NCBI RefSeq assembly: GCF_035917275.1
Contig: NZ_CP108508.1
Location: 5,022,001-5,086,000, forward strand
Origin: Streptomyces sp. NBC_01237
GTDB lineage: Bacteria > Actinomycetota > Actinomycetes > Streptomycetales > Streptomycetaceae
Reading direction: 5' to 3'
Length of the DNA: 64,000 nt
Below the pieces are notes generated by a model. It worked only from the letters and a program-made list of their open reading frames with translations, did no database searches and was not told where the DNA came from. A program made the position numbers and the translations under genes. Shown here piece by piece: positions 25,849 through 34,376 of this stretch. Each line of letters begins with the position of its first letter. Positions within the stretch are counted from its first letter, which is position 1.

Positions 25849-27414
25849 TCAGACCCCCGCGGGTTCCTTCGTGGGGGAGCCGGGGCCGGTCTCGGGGCCA
25901 GCGGCGCCGGGGGGTGTTCCCGGGGCTGCCGCGGGGTGGCCGCCCGTGGCGGTGACCGCGGAGGGGGCGGGCTCCTGGGAGACGTTGAACTCCGTCAGCA
26001 GGTCCTTGCTGAAGCCGAAGAAGTACGTGGCGAGGAACCCGGCGACATAGCCGACGAGCAGGCCGCCCGCGTAGATGGCGATCGTCGAGCCCAGGCCGTG
26101 GTTGCCGTCGAGCAGCGGGAACAGGGCCCAGCCGGACGGGCCGATGGCCGTGGAGCCGACCGTGTCGCCGAGCTGGTTGAACAGACCCACGAAGCCCGCG
26201 CCGAACGCGCCGCCTACGCACGCCGTGATGAAGGGGCGGCCCAGCGGCAGCGAGACACCGTAGATCAGGGGTTCGCCGACGCCCAGCAGACCTGCGGGGA
26301 GGGCGGACTTGATGGTGCGGCGGATCGACTCGTTGCGCGGGAGGCGGAAGTAGACGGCCGCCGCCGCGCCGACCTGGCCCGCGCCTGCCATCGCGAGGAT
26401 CGGGAGCAGGACCGTGTAACCCTGCTGCTCGATCAGCGTGGTGTGGATCGGGATCAGGGCCTGGTGCAGACCCAGCATCACCAGCGGGAGGAAGAGACCG
26501 CCGAGGACGAAGCCCGCGCCCGCACCGCCGTTGGACAGCAGCCAGTCGGCGAACGTACCGATGGCGGAGGAGACCTCACCGGCCACGTACATCAGGCCGA
26601 AGATGGTCACCAGGCCGGAGATCAGGACCGTCAGGGTCGGGGTGACCAGGACGTCCAGGGCCTCGGGCACCCAGCGGCGGCACCACTTCTCCACGTACAC
26701 CGCGAGCACCGCCGCGCCCAGCGCGCCGAGCACACCGCCCTGGCCGGGGGAGAGGGTCTGGCCGAACGCGTCGATGTTCGCGACGCCCGGGAAGACGATG
26801 ATCGCCGCGACCGCGCCGCCGAGGATCGGCGTACCGCCGAACTCCTTCGCCGTGTTGTAGCCGACGAACACCGCGATCAGCGCCATGAAGCCGGAGGCCA
26901 TCGCGGCGAGTGCGGGGGTGACGGAGGGCAGCCACTCCAGGTTGACCAGCAGGCCGTTGAGGCCCGCGATGATGCCGCAGCCGATGAGGGCCGGGATCAG
27001 CGGGACGAAGATGTTCGCGATCTTCCGCAGGAACAGCTTGAACGGGGTGGCGTTCTTCGCCTTCTGCTGCGCCTTGATGGCGGCGCCCTGCGCGGCCAGT
27101 TCGTCGGCGGAGACGGGGCCGGCCGCGGGGGAGGGCTCCGGAGCGGCGGCCCGGCCCTCCTCGACCAGCTTCTCGAACTCCGGCGTGACGCGGGCGACCG
27201 TACCGGGGCCGAGGACGATCTGGTACGTGTCGTCGTCGACCACGCCCATGACGGCGGGGACGGCCTTCAGGGCCTCGTCGTCGACGAGGGAACGGTCGTG
27301 CAGACCGAGGCGGAGCCGGGTCATGCAGTGGGCGATGGAGCTGACGTTCGCGGCGCCACCGACGAGCGGCAGGATCGCGGCGGCAGTGGCGCGGTTCTTG
27401 TCTTCTGTGGCCAT
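25849..27414 (-). CDS. PTS IIBC permease, MurNAc/GlcNAc-type
   Basis: Imports and phosphorylates a sugar across the membrane. The 521-aa protein begins with an EIIB domain carrying the phosphorylated Cys (about C30 in SSIAHCMTRLRL), then a linker and a ten-helix EIIC domain (about 120-480) with NTAKEFGGTPILGG and GVGEPLIYGVSLP. No EIIA is fused, as in MurP. Its position after the MurNAc-6-P etherase gene suggests N-acetylmuramic acid as substrate. The C-terminal 40 residues are Pro/Ala/Gly low complexity. It is last gene of an rpiR-murQ-PTS operon. Confidence 0.85.
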   Translation of the reverse strand: MATEDKNRATAAAILPLVGGAANVSSIAHCMTRLRLGLHDRSLVDDEALKAVPAVMGVVDDDTYQIVLGPGTVARVTPEFEKLVEEGRAAAPEPSPAAGPVSADELAAQGAAIKAQQKAKNATPFKLFLRKIANIFVPLIPALIGCGIIAGLNGLLVNLEWLPSVTPALAAMASGFMALIAVFVGYNTAKEFGGTPILGGAVAAIIVFPGVANIDAFGQTLSPGQGGVLGALGAAVLAVYVEKWCRRWVPEALDVLVTPTLTVLISGLVTIFGLMYVAGEVSSAIGTFADWLLSNGGAGAGFVLGGLFLPLVMLGLHQALIPIHTTLIEQQGYTVLLPILAMAGAGQVGAAAAVYFRLPRNESIRRTIKSALPAGLLGVGEPLIYGVSLPLGRPFITACVGGAFGAGFVGLFNQLGDTVGSTAIGPSGWALFPLLDGNHGLGSTIAIYAGGLLVGYVAGFLATYFFGFSKDLLTEFNVSQEPAPSAVTATGGHPAAAPGTPPGAAGPETGPGSPTKEPAGV

Positions 27415-27461
27415 GTGCGTGGTGCCTTGCTGTGCGGGGGTGCGGGAGTGGTGCCGGTGGG

Positions 27462-28427
27462 TCAGGTGGTGCGTACGGCCGCGAGGGCGGCGCGGAGGTG
27501 ACCGTCGGAGTCGGTCAGGAGCGTGGCGGCGGTGGGTCCGTCGACCCGGCCGAGGATGGTGAGGATCGCGTTCTTCACCTCGCCGTCGGTGGCGGCGAGC
27601 GCGGCCTCGATCTCGGCGTCGGAGGCGCCGGTGGCCAGCGAGACGATGCGGCGGGAGCGGGCCCGCAGCTTCTCGTTGGAGGCGCGGACGTCGACCATCA
27701 GATTCCCGTACGTCTTGCCGAGCCGGATCATCGTGATCGTCGAGATCATGTTGAGGACGAGCTTCTGCGCCGTACCGGCCTTGAGGCGGGTGGAGCCGGT
27801 GAGCAGCTCGGGGCCGACGACGACCTCCAGGCCGTGCTCGGCGGCGGCGGCGAGCGCCGAGTCCGCGTTGCAGGAGAGACCGATGGTCAGCGCGCCCAGG
27901 GCGCGGGCGTGTTCGACGGCGCCGATGGCGTACGGGGTGCGGCCGGAGGCGGAGATGCCGACCACCGTGTCGTCGGCGGTCAGCTTCAGCGCGTCCAGGT
28001 CGGCGGCGGCCAGCTCCTTGCTGTCCTCGGCACCCTCGACGGCCTTGACCATGGCGGACGGGCCGCCCGCGATCAGGCCGATGACCTCGGACGGGTCGGT
28101 GTTGAAGGTGGGCGGGCACTCGCTGGCGTCGAGGACCCCGAGGCGGCCCGCGGTGCCCGCGCCCGCGTAGATCAGCCGGCCGCCGCGTGCCATGCGCTCG
28201 GCGGTGGCGTCGATCGCGGCCGAGATCTCCGGCAGCCGCGCGGCGACGGCGGCGGGGACGCTGTTGTCCTCGCCGTTCATGATGCGCGCCAGTTCCCGCG
28301 TGGGGAGCTGGTCGATCTCGGCGAGCTCGGGTCGGAATGCCTCGGTGGTGAGAGTGGCCAGCTGGGCGCGCAGCTCACCGTAGCCGCCGGTGTTGGCGTC
28401 GGTGTTGGCGTCGGTGGTGGAGGTCAT
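27462..28427 (-). CDS. murQ: N-acetylmuramic acid 6-phosphate etherase
   Basis: Cleaves the lactyl ether of MurNAc-6-phosphate, giving GlcNAc-6-phosphate and lactate, for recycling or scavenging peptidoglycan sugar. The 321-aa SIS-domain protein shows YAGAGTAGRLGVLDASECPPTF with the catalytic Glu, GISASGRTPY and LVLNMISTITMIRLGKTYGNLMVDV. It is 34 bp after the RpiR regulator gene and 47 bp before the PTS gene. The product feeds NagA. The N-terminus carries a short TDAN repeat. Confidence 0.94.
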   Translation of the reverse strand: MTSTTDANTDANTGGYGELRAQLATLTTEAFRPELAEIDQLPTRELARIMNGEDNSVPAAVAARLPEISAAIDATAERMARGGRLIYAGAGTAGRLGVLDASECPPTFNTDPSEVIGLIAGGPSAMVKAVEGAEDSKELAAADLDALKLTADDTVVGISASGRTPYAIGAVEHARALGALTIGLSCNADSALAAAAEHGLEVVVGPELLTGSTRLKAGTAQKLVLNMISTITMIRLGKTYGNLMVDVRASNEKLRARSRRIVSLATGASDAEIEAALAATDGEVKNAILTILGRVDGPTAATLLTDSDGHLRAALAAVRTT

Positions 28428-28461
28428 GAGGAGCGGCTCTGCTTTCTCGGTCTCGTACGGT

Positions 28462-29379
28462 TCAGCGGGTGCGGGGGTTGTGGCGGTGGGCGAGCGCCTC
28501 GTAGGACGCGGCGAGTGCCGGGGCGGCCGTCTCGTACGTCCGCTGGGCCACCCCTATGAACAGGCAGTCCACGACGAGGAGCTGGCTCGTACGGCTCGAC
28601 ATGGCGGCCGGCCGCAGCTCGCTCTCGCGGGCGGTGGACGTGGTCAGCACATGGTCCGCGTACTGCGTGACGGCGCCGTCCGGCCGGCCGGTGATCGCGA
28701 CGGTCGTCGCCCCGTGGTCGAAGGCGACCCGGAGCGGTTCTATGACGTCACTGGTCGACCCGGAGTGCGTGATGGCGATGGCCACGTCACCGGAACGGAG
28801 CTGCACGGCGTTGGTCACCGCGAGGTGCGGGTCCATGTGGGCGTGCGCGATCAGCCCGATCCGGAGCAGCTTCTGCGCCAGGTCCTGGCCGACGAGGGAG
28901 GAGGCCCCGGCGCCGTAGATGTCGATGCGACGGGCGGTCGACGCGGCGGCGACGGCGGCCCCGAGCTGCACGGTGTCCAGCCCGGCGGCGGTGTCGGCGA
29001 GGGTCTGCTGCTCGTCGTAGGCGAGCTTGGCGACCACGTCCGCGATCGGGTCGTCGACGGCGATGTCCGCGGTGACGGCGGGCGCCCGGCCGGACTCCTG
29101 ATGCGCGGCGAGCCCGGCGAGCGCCAGGCGCAGGTCCCGGTAGCCGGGATAACCGAGGAGCCGGGCGGTGCGGACCACGGTGGCCTCGCTGGTGCCGGTG
29201 AGCTCGGCGAGACCGGTGACGGTGAGGGCGGCGCATCCGGCCGGGTCCCCCGCGACGGCTTCGGCGACGCGCTGCATGGAGCGGGTCATGGAGGGCGCAA
29301 GGGTCCGGACCTTGGCGGCGAGGGCCGCGGGAGCGGGCGGGGAGTCGCCGCTGAAAATTTCCTTCACGTCATTGGTCAC
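28462..29379 (-). CDS. RpiR/MurR-family regulator (HTH + SIS)
   Basis: A 305-aa regulator with an N-terminal helix-turn-helix (LAELTGTSEATVVRTARLLGYPGY, about 55-80) and a C-terminal SIS sugar-phosphate-binding domain (about 125-270; IYGAGASS, ITHSGSTSDVIEP). As first gene of the murQ-PTS operon it probably senses MurNAc-6-P or a related sugar phosphate. The start is GTG 29379 with a weak ribosome site. A TGAAA-N5-TTTCA palindrome directly upstream is a likely autoregulatory operator. Confidence 0.88.
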   Translation of the reverse strand: MTNDVKEIFSGDSPPAPAALAAKVRTLAPSMTRSMQRVAEAVAGDPAGCAALTVTGLAELTGTSEATVVRTARLLGYPGYRDLRLALAGLAAHQESGRAPAVTADIAVDDPIADVVAKLAYDEQQTLADTAAGLDTVQLGAAVAAASTARRIDIYGAGASSLVGQDLAQKLLRIGLIAHAHMDPHLAVTNAVQLRSGDVAIAITHSGSTSDVIEPLRVAFDHGATTVAITGRPDGAVTQYADHVLTTSTARESELRPAAMSSRTSQLLVVDCLFIGVAQRTYETAAPALAASYEALAHRHNPRTR

Positions 29380-29382
29380 TCT

Positions 29383-29397
29383 TGAAAGATATTTTCA
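29383..29397. promoter_or_regulatory. Putative RpiR/MurR operator
   Basis: TGAAAGATATTTTCA is a perfect 5-bp inverted repeat with 5-bp spacer, 4 bp upstream of the regulator start. A weaker relative (TGAAAATTTCCTTCA, 29352-29366) lies just inside the coding region. AT-rich palindromes like this stand out in the GC-rich background. Confidence 0.6.
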
Positions 29398-29508
29398 GCC
29401 CTGCGGTCCGTCAACCCCCCTTTGGTCCCTACCTCTGGAGGGTCCTTGGGTGCGGGGGTCGGGGCGGGCGCAGGTCCTGTCGGTCGTCGGCCCTGTAGGC
29501 CCCGTAGG

Positions 29509-29549
29509 CCCCGTCGGCCCGGCCGGGCGGCCCGGCCGGGCCGACGGGG
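29509..29549. terminator. 19-bp GC hairpin between divergent genes
   Basis: Perfect arms beginning CCCCGTCGGCCCGGCCGGG with a 3-nt loop. It is in the 367-bp gap between the rpiR start (minus) and the WXG100 operon (plus), preceded by repeated GTAGGCCCC units. The rest of the gap, 29550-29746, is relatively AT-rich and should hold the promoter of the toxin operon. Confidence 0.55.
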
Positions 29550-29746
29550 TGGGCCGCTGGGGTGGGCGCGTGGGTGGCGCGATTTCAGATGAATCCGGGC
29601 CGATTCTTTTCGGTGGCGGGCGGTGTCGGGAATGTACGTGGCGAAATGTGCGGGACCTGGCGGGGGCGCCCGGGTGCGAGTTGTTAATTTGGTCGCACGG
29701 CCCGTGGCGAATGGGCGTTAATGGGCTGACGGATGGGGGGAATCCG

Positions 29747-30151
29747 GTGGACGGGCAGATCCTCCGGGTGGTCGATCACCGATTGACCGACCTGGCTGAC
29801 GATCTCGACGAAATGCAGGAATACCTGACCAAACAGGTAAAACGCATGGACGAGATCGTCGATGTGATCGAGGCGGGCTGGCGTGGCCCCGCAGCCAAGG
29901 CGTACAGGGCGCTCCATCGGGGAGCCGCGGAAGACGCTGTGCGGATCAGGGGCGTCATGAAGATCCTGGAACAGGCCGTGCGCCTGAGTCGGGACGGCTT
30001 CACGGAGCAGGAGCTGGAGATCATGGGCCAATTCCGGCGGATGCAGAACGCCGTCGACGTGGCCGCAGAGGCGAACGCGCTCTCCACACCGAACCAGAAC
30101 GGCGGGGTGCACACCGGAGCGACGCCGCGCAGCCGTATCAACGACCTGTGA
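29747..30151 (+). CDS. WXG100-like ESX protein, long form
   Basis: A 134-aa helical-hairpin protein of the WXG100 type. Two long amphipathic helices (LTDLADDLDEMQEYLTKQVKRM and AEDAVRIRGVMKILEQAV) flank the turn motif W-R-G in EAGWRGPAAKAYR. It is longer than the usual 100 aa, with a polar tail. GTG 29747 follows GGGGGGAA. It is the first gene of a co-directional run with a second WXG100 protein and a toxin, so it is probably a type VII secretion partner. No ESX secretion-machine gene is in the window. Confidence 0.8.
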   Translation: MDGQILRVVDHRLTDLADDLDEMQEYLTKQVKRMDEIVDVIEAGWRGPAAKAYRALHRGAAEDAVRIRGVMKILEQAVRLSRDGFTEQELEIMGQFRRMQNAVDVAAEANALSTPNQNGGVHTGATPRSRINDL

Positions 30152-30164
30152 CATCGGGGGACAC

Positions 30165-30470
30165 ATGCCATCGGACGACGATTCCATAGCCGTGGATTTT
30201 GCGACTTTGCGAAACCTCTCCGCTGATCTTGAGGACATACTCAAGAAACTCAACGAGAAGCTGGACCTGCTCTACCCCCGGGTGGAGCAGGTGGTCCTGA
30301 CGTGGGAGGGCGAGGCGCGCCAGGCGTTTGTCGATGAACTCGACAAGTGGGATCACTCGGCGCAGGACCTGGAGGCTGCCCAGGCCTGGCTTCAAGAGGT
30401 GGTGGTCGCCGGCCATATCAACTACGCGGCGGCTCACCAGGCCGTACTGCGCGGCTGGGGGGCTGCCTGA
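30165..30470 (+). CDS. WXG100 family ESX protein
   Basis: A 101-aa classical WXG100 protein: helix, W-E-G turn (LTWEGEARQAFVDEL), helix. It is 13 bp after the longer WXG protein, and its TGA stop overlaps the toxin ATG (TGATG), so partner and toxin are translationally coupled. By analogy with ESX systems the two small proteins would pair with each other or with the toxin N-terminus for export. Confidence 0.88.
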   Translation: MPSDDDSIAVDFATLRNLSADLEDILKKLNEKLDLLYPRVEQVVLTWEGEARQAFVDELDKWDHSAQDLEAAQAWLQEVVVAGHINYAAAHQAVLRGWGAA

Positions 30471-32173
30471 TGGCCGGCCCGCCGCCTCCACCGCCCTCGC
30501 AGGGAGGGGGCTTCGACATTCGGCCCCCACACGTCTACCACGCCTCGGAGCTGGTGCGGGACGGACAGGATGCCCACGATCAGCGCGGTGTGAAGCTGGT
30601 CGACGCCCTGAACAAGTACAGCCAGTCGGCAGGGGCCGGGTCGGGTGCCGAAGCGTTCGCCGCCGAGTACATGGCGGTGGTGGGAAAGTTCCTGGAGGTC
30701 TGGGGGAGGGGTGTGGTGAGCATCGGAGGCGCGGCGGTGGGCCTGACCGTCACCGCGAACAACTACGCCCAGGCCGACTGGGAGGCTCGGGGGCGGAAGG
30801 GCCCTCCACCGGTGAAGCGGCCCGAGCCTGTGGTCATCAATAAGACCCCGCCCTACGGCCCGGTCAACGAAATCAAGTGGACGGGTACGGGTGAGGACGC
30901 CGATTCCTGGCAGATATCGGGGATTCTCGGCGAGATCCCCGACTTCCTCGCGGACGTCATCCGGCCGGCGATCGAGCATGGCCTCCGCCTCGGTAAGGTC
31001 CATGAGATCACCCCGGGTGCCAGGGACGATGAACTCCGAGGAATGGCGGTCGCGTGGCGGGAGATCGCCAAGGACGCGGCGAAGTCCGCCGAGGAGCTGA
31101 CCGACGCCATTGCGTACCTCACCGACCCTCAGGGGGACAGCGAGTGGCAGGGGGCGATGCGAGCGTTCTGCCAGACGATCTGGGGAACCACCGAATGGGG
31201 GCGCACCCGCAACGAAGAAGGGCAGCGGGCACCGCAGGGGCGTAGTTGGAAGACCAGTCGCGGAACGGTCCCCGCCGGGCGCCGCCCCATCATCGACGTG
31301 CTGCGGAAGACGGCGGACGCTGTCCAGGGAATCCTGGACCCATTGGCCGACCTTGCCGAGAAGAACCGTGGCTTGAAGGTGAGGTATGCCAAGGAGGCGG
31401 CTGACGCGACGGTAAAGGATCTGACGGTCGGCCTCGACCTGATGGAGTTGACCCGACTTGCGGCGACGATGGCATTTGCTGAAATCGTCATCACTTTTCG
31501 GTCCCATATGGACAAGACCGGCATGAATGCGGTGGTCGAGGATCATCATCGCCAGTTCCACGAAGCTGCCGACAAGCTGAAAAACCTCAAGCCGGAATTG
31601 GATTTCGCGCTGCGCAGTGCACCCACGTTCCAGGCGGAGCAGGCGCGTGCTCAGGGCTATGGTGCCAGGTCGCTCAACGAGTTCAAGAAGGAGCACAGCT
31701 GGCAGCGGCCCGAGAGCCAGGTTCCTTATGTGTATTCGCTGGATCTGGCGACGAACGAAGAGCTCGTTGGCGGGCACACGATCGACAAGCATGTGGGAAA
31801 GACCGACAGCCAACTGCTCCTGCGTCTGGAGGACCAGGCCAATGGGGCGGGCAAGCCCACCATTCCTGCGGCTTCGAGCTTTCCCGACCTGGAGTCGGCG
31901 CAGAGATACACCCAATACTGTGTGCGAAAGAACACCACGCACATTCAGAACTGGTTGAAGAATCCGCCCCCCGACCCTCCTACGGATGTCTTCACCGTCG
32001 ACTCGGTGCCGAACCTTGGCCCTCTTTCAGGATCAGCGGTGACCGGCCGGAACTCGAGAGTCGTGAACGATCAGGCCACACCGGTCAAGGACGTTTACGG
32101 GGTGCAGACCAGGCTCAAGTGGGACCCCGATCTCAACCCGCCCTTTGTTGTTGTGACATCGATGCCTGCATGA
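30470..32173 (+). CDS. ESX-associated polymorphic toxin with C-terminal RNase A-like domain
   Basis: A 567-aa protein with no classical signal peptide. It has a Pro-rich start, an Ala/Gly-rich helical region (about 20-110), a long helical middle and a C-terminal domain (about 425-567) resembling the bacterial RNase A family found in CdiA toxins. The toxin signature GGHTIDKHVGKTDSQLLLRL is followed by ASSFPDLESAQ, IQNWLK and a final strand FVVVTSMP. The predicted job is export through ESX and RNA cleavage in rival cells. It is coupled to the upstream WXG100 gene and followed by likely immunity genes. Domain family assigned from memory of motifs; activity untested. Confidence 0.82.
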   Translation: MAGPPPPPPSQGGGFDIRPPHVYHASELVRDGQDAHDQRGVKLVDALNKYSQSAGAGSGAEAFAAEYMAVVGKFLEVWGRGVVSIGGAAVGLTVTANNYAQADWEARGRKGPPPVKRPEPVVINKTPPYGPVNEIKWTGTGEDADSWQISGILGEIPDFLADVIRPAIEHGLRLGKVHEITPGARDDELRGMAVAWREIAKDAAKSAEELTDAIAYLTDPQGDSEWQGAMRAFCQTIWGTTEWGRTRNEEGQRAPQGRSWKTSRGTVPAGRRPIIDVLRKTADAVQGILDPLADLAEKNRGLKVRYAKEAADATVKDLTVGLDLMELTRLAATMAFAEIVITFRSHMDKTGMNAVVEDHHRQFHEAADKLKNLKPELDFALRSAPTFQAEQARAQGYGARSLNEFKKEHSWQRPESQVPYVYSLDLATNEELVGGHTIDKHVGKTDSQLLLRLEDQANGAGKPTIPAASSFPDLESAQRYTQYCVRKNTTHIQNWLKNPPPDPPTDVFTVDSVPNLGPLSGSAVTGRNSRVVNDQATPVKDVYGVQTRLKWDPDLNPPFVVVTSMPA

Positions 32174-32186
32174 AGGAGAGCGTGTA

Positions 32187-32756
32187 GTGACCGATCTCGG
32201 ACAAGAGGCTTGGGCGGAGGCCTTGGTGCTTTTCGAGCGTTTCACGTTTGTCTCCGTTGCTCATCGCGAGCACGAGGAGTGGTGGTACGACGTCGCGTCC
32301 ATCATGCGGGGCGAAGCGCGGGACCCTCGGGGGTGGCGGTCGCTCGACCCTCATGAGGGTGAGGACGAGCGACGGGAGGACCCGATTTTCCCTTTTCAGC
32401 AGCCTCCTGCGAACGCGGCTGAGGTGGACCTGTGGCGGAATCGCGTAAAGGAGATCCCACGAACCTCGGTCGAGAGGCTGCTGGTCACACTCGCCAGTGC
32501 TTGGCTGGACGTCACGCGTGAGTGGGAGTTCGACCGTCGTAGACCGAAGATGGAGGAGAGGGCCAGAGCCCTGCTCTCTCGCTTTCCGGCGGCAACCCGT
32601 TTCTACGCGAACACCGGATGGGGGAGCGAGAATCCAGACTTTTACGTCATGGCGGCTACTGGTGTAAACCCGTTCACCCAGTACGACGCGGATGCCGGTC
32701 TGATTGCCGTCTCCGACGTCGAGGTCGGCATGTTCTGGTCTTTTGACGCCCGCTGA
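32187..32756 (+). CDS. Candidate immunity protein, copy 1
   Basis: A 189-aa acidic soluble protein of no family I can name, with many Trp and Arg residues (HEEWWYDVASIMRGEARDPRGW, TREWEFDRRRPKM). GTG 32187 follows AAGGAGAG, 13 bp after the toxin stop. Its position immediately 3' to the toxin, plus a close paralogue at 33794, make it the best candidate for cognate immunity. That role is inferred from layout only. Confidence 0.75.
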   Translation: MTDLGQEAWAEALVLFERFTFVSVAHREHEEWWYDVASIMRGEARDPRGWRSLDPHEGEDERREDPIFPFQQPPANAAEVDLWRNRVKEIPRTSVERLLVTLASAWLDVTREWEFDRRRPKMEERARALLSRFPAATRFYANTGWGSENPDFYVMAATGVNPFTQYDADAGLIAVSDVEVGMFWSFDAR

Positions 32757-32779
32757 CCACCCACCGAACCGAGGACACC

Positions 32780-33079
32780 GTGCTCACCCGTTCCGCGACC
32801 TACCCCGACAGGGAAACCGCCCACTGGGCCACCCAGCAGGTCGTCACCACCAATGAACAGGCCATCCACCGCTGGCTGGCTCAGGGCACCCGGCCCCGTC
32901 TTGCCATCGAGGCCGCCTGGCCGTCGCGGGCCGAGCCGGTCGGCCGGGTGCTGTTGCAGGCCATGGCGCTCGCCGGGCGCGAGCCCATCGATGTGCGGGC
33001 CGCGCGGGTGGTGCTCAGACGTGAGCCGACGAGCCCGCACGGCTTCGTTGTGCTCGCCACCTTTCCGATCTACGTGTAG
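32780..33079 (+). pseudogene. Orphan RNase A-like toxin tip (lacks catalytic N-terminal part)
   Basis: An open stretch of 99 codons from GTG 32780. It aligns with the last part of the RNase A-like domain of the upstream toxin: YPDRETAHWATQQVV...IHRWLA corresponds to FPDLESAQRYTQYCV...IQNWLK, and FVVLATFPI to FVVVTSMP. The catalytic-type segment with GGHT...KHVGK is absent. It therefore looks like the 3' remnant of a second, divergent toxin cassette. A ribosome site (GAGGA) is present, so a product may still be made, for example as a decoy. Confidence 0.75.
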
Positions 33080-33090
33080 AGGCTGACCGC

Positions 33091-33783
33091 GTGTCCATGA
33101 AGCCACTCGAATTCGACCGCCGGTACGGCGAGTTGGACCAGGTTGCCGGCGCGTACCTCGGTGAGAACGCCGATGATGCCCCGGAGATGCCTAGTCGCGC
33201 CCTCCAGGCGTACCTGCGGCATACCTGGCATGCCCGGCCCTGGGCCCTGTCCGTCGCGGAGCAGCAGATCCGGGAGTACGCGCGCAATCCCCCCGGCCGG
33301 CTGCGGCTGCGCCTCGGCGAGTTCTATTCGGTGCCGGATGTGGGCCTGCCCGAGTCCGAGATCCAGGGCTGGTTCTTCCTGCTCGCCGACCACATCAAGC
33401 ACAGCGTCGAGGAAGGCGAAGTCCCGCCTCCGTCGGCCGTACCGGAGACGCACTGGGAATGGCGCGCGCGCTTTCCCGAGCTCGCCCAGTTCCTCGGAGG
33501 CTGGTTCTCGCAGGACATGCCCGACGAGTTCGCCGACCACGATGCGGCCATCGACGACTACGGCAGCACGGTGGACCGTACGCTCGTGGCCCGACTCGTC
33601 GGCGAACTGCACGAACTGCTTGCCCTCCGCCTTGATGAGGCCGACTACGCCCTCGCCGTAGCCGAGCTGGGGATGGAGGTCGATCCGCAGGCTCCGTACA
33701 CACCCGGCGCCTGGCTCGCGCTGGTGGCGGACCGGCTCGGGGGCTTCCGGGCGGAGTACGGGCAGCCGGGTGCTGATGGGTGA
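33091..33783 (+). CDS. CdiI-type contact-dependent inhibition immunity protein
   Basis: A 230-aa protein whose second half (FPELAQFLGGWFSQDMPDEF, DHDAAIDDY) matches the CdiI_2-type immunity family that often follows RNase A-like CDI toxins. The first half (MPSRALQAYLRHTWHARPWALSVAEQQIREY) has its own helical pattern; a domain fusion is possible. It starts at GTG 33091, 11 bp after the orphan toxin tip, and was probably the immunity partner of that lost toxin. Confidence 0.78.
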   Translation: MSMKPLEFDRRYGELDQVAGAYLGENADDAPEMPSRALQAYLRHTWHARPWALSVAEQQIREYARNPPGRLRLRLGEFYSVPDVGLPESEIQGWFFLLADHIKHSVEEGEVPPPSAVPETHWEWRARFPELAQFLGGWFSQDMPDEFADHDAAIDDYGSTVDRTLVARLVGELHELLALRLDEADYALAVAELGMEVDPQAPYTPGAWLALVADRLGGFRAEYGQPGADG

Positions 33784-33793
33784 GGAGGGGGGA

Positions 33794-34369
33794 ATGATGA
33801 GAGATGCGGATGCGGAGGATTGGGCCGATGCTCTCGCTCTGTTCTATCGCTATACATTCGTTGCTGTCACTCGACGTGAGCACGAGGAATGGTGGCACGA
33901 CGCCTGGTCCATCATGCGTGGTGAGGCGCGGGACCCCAGGGGGTGGGCATCCCTTGATCCTGATGCCGAAGAGGAGGAGCGCACGGATGACCCGGCGTTC
34001 CCTTTCGTTCCGCCACCCACGAATACGTCGTCGGACGCGTCCCTGTGGAGCAGGAGGGTGTTCGAGCTGCCCCGCAGTTCGGTGGAATCGCTGCTGGTCA
34101 CGCTCGCCACCAATTGGCTTGACGTCTCGCGTGAATGGGAGTTCGACCGGCGGAGACCCGAGATGGAGCACCGTGCTCGCGTCGTTCTCTCGCGATTCCC
34201 GTCAAAGACCCGTTTCTATTCGAATGTTGGATGGGAAGGCGAGGAGCCAGATTTCTACGCCCAGCCGGTCCGCTCGACCAATCCGCTCAGCCGCTACGAC
34301 TGGGACGCCGGTCTGATAGCTGTCTCCGACGACGAGGTCGGCCTCTTCTGGTCCTTCGACGCCACCTGA
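33794..34369 (+). CDS. Candidate immunity protein, copy 2 (paralogue of 32187-32756)
   Basis: A 191-aa protein clearly homologous along its whole length to the one at 32187: HEEWW, IMRGEARDPRGW, REWEFDRRRP, LSRFP and the identical tail pattern AVSDDEVGLFWSFDA. GAGGAGGGGGG directly precedes ATG 33794. Differences cluster in the acidic centre, as expected for diversifying immunity proteins. It marks the start of a second copy of the immunity/toxin-tip/CdiI segment. Confidence 0.8.
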   Translation: MMRDADAEDWADALALFYRYTFVAVTRREHEEWWHDAWSIMRGEARDPRGWASLDPDAEEEERTDDPAFPFVPPPTNTSSDASLWSRRVFELPRSSVESLLVTLATNWLDVSREWEFDRRRPEMEHRARVVLSRFPSKTRFYSNVGWEGEEPDFYAQPVRSTNPLSRYDWDAGLIAVSDDEVGLFWSFDAT

Positions 34370-34376
34370 AACCACC

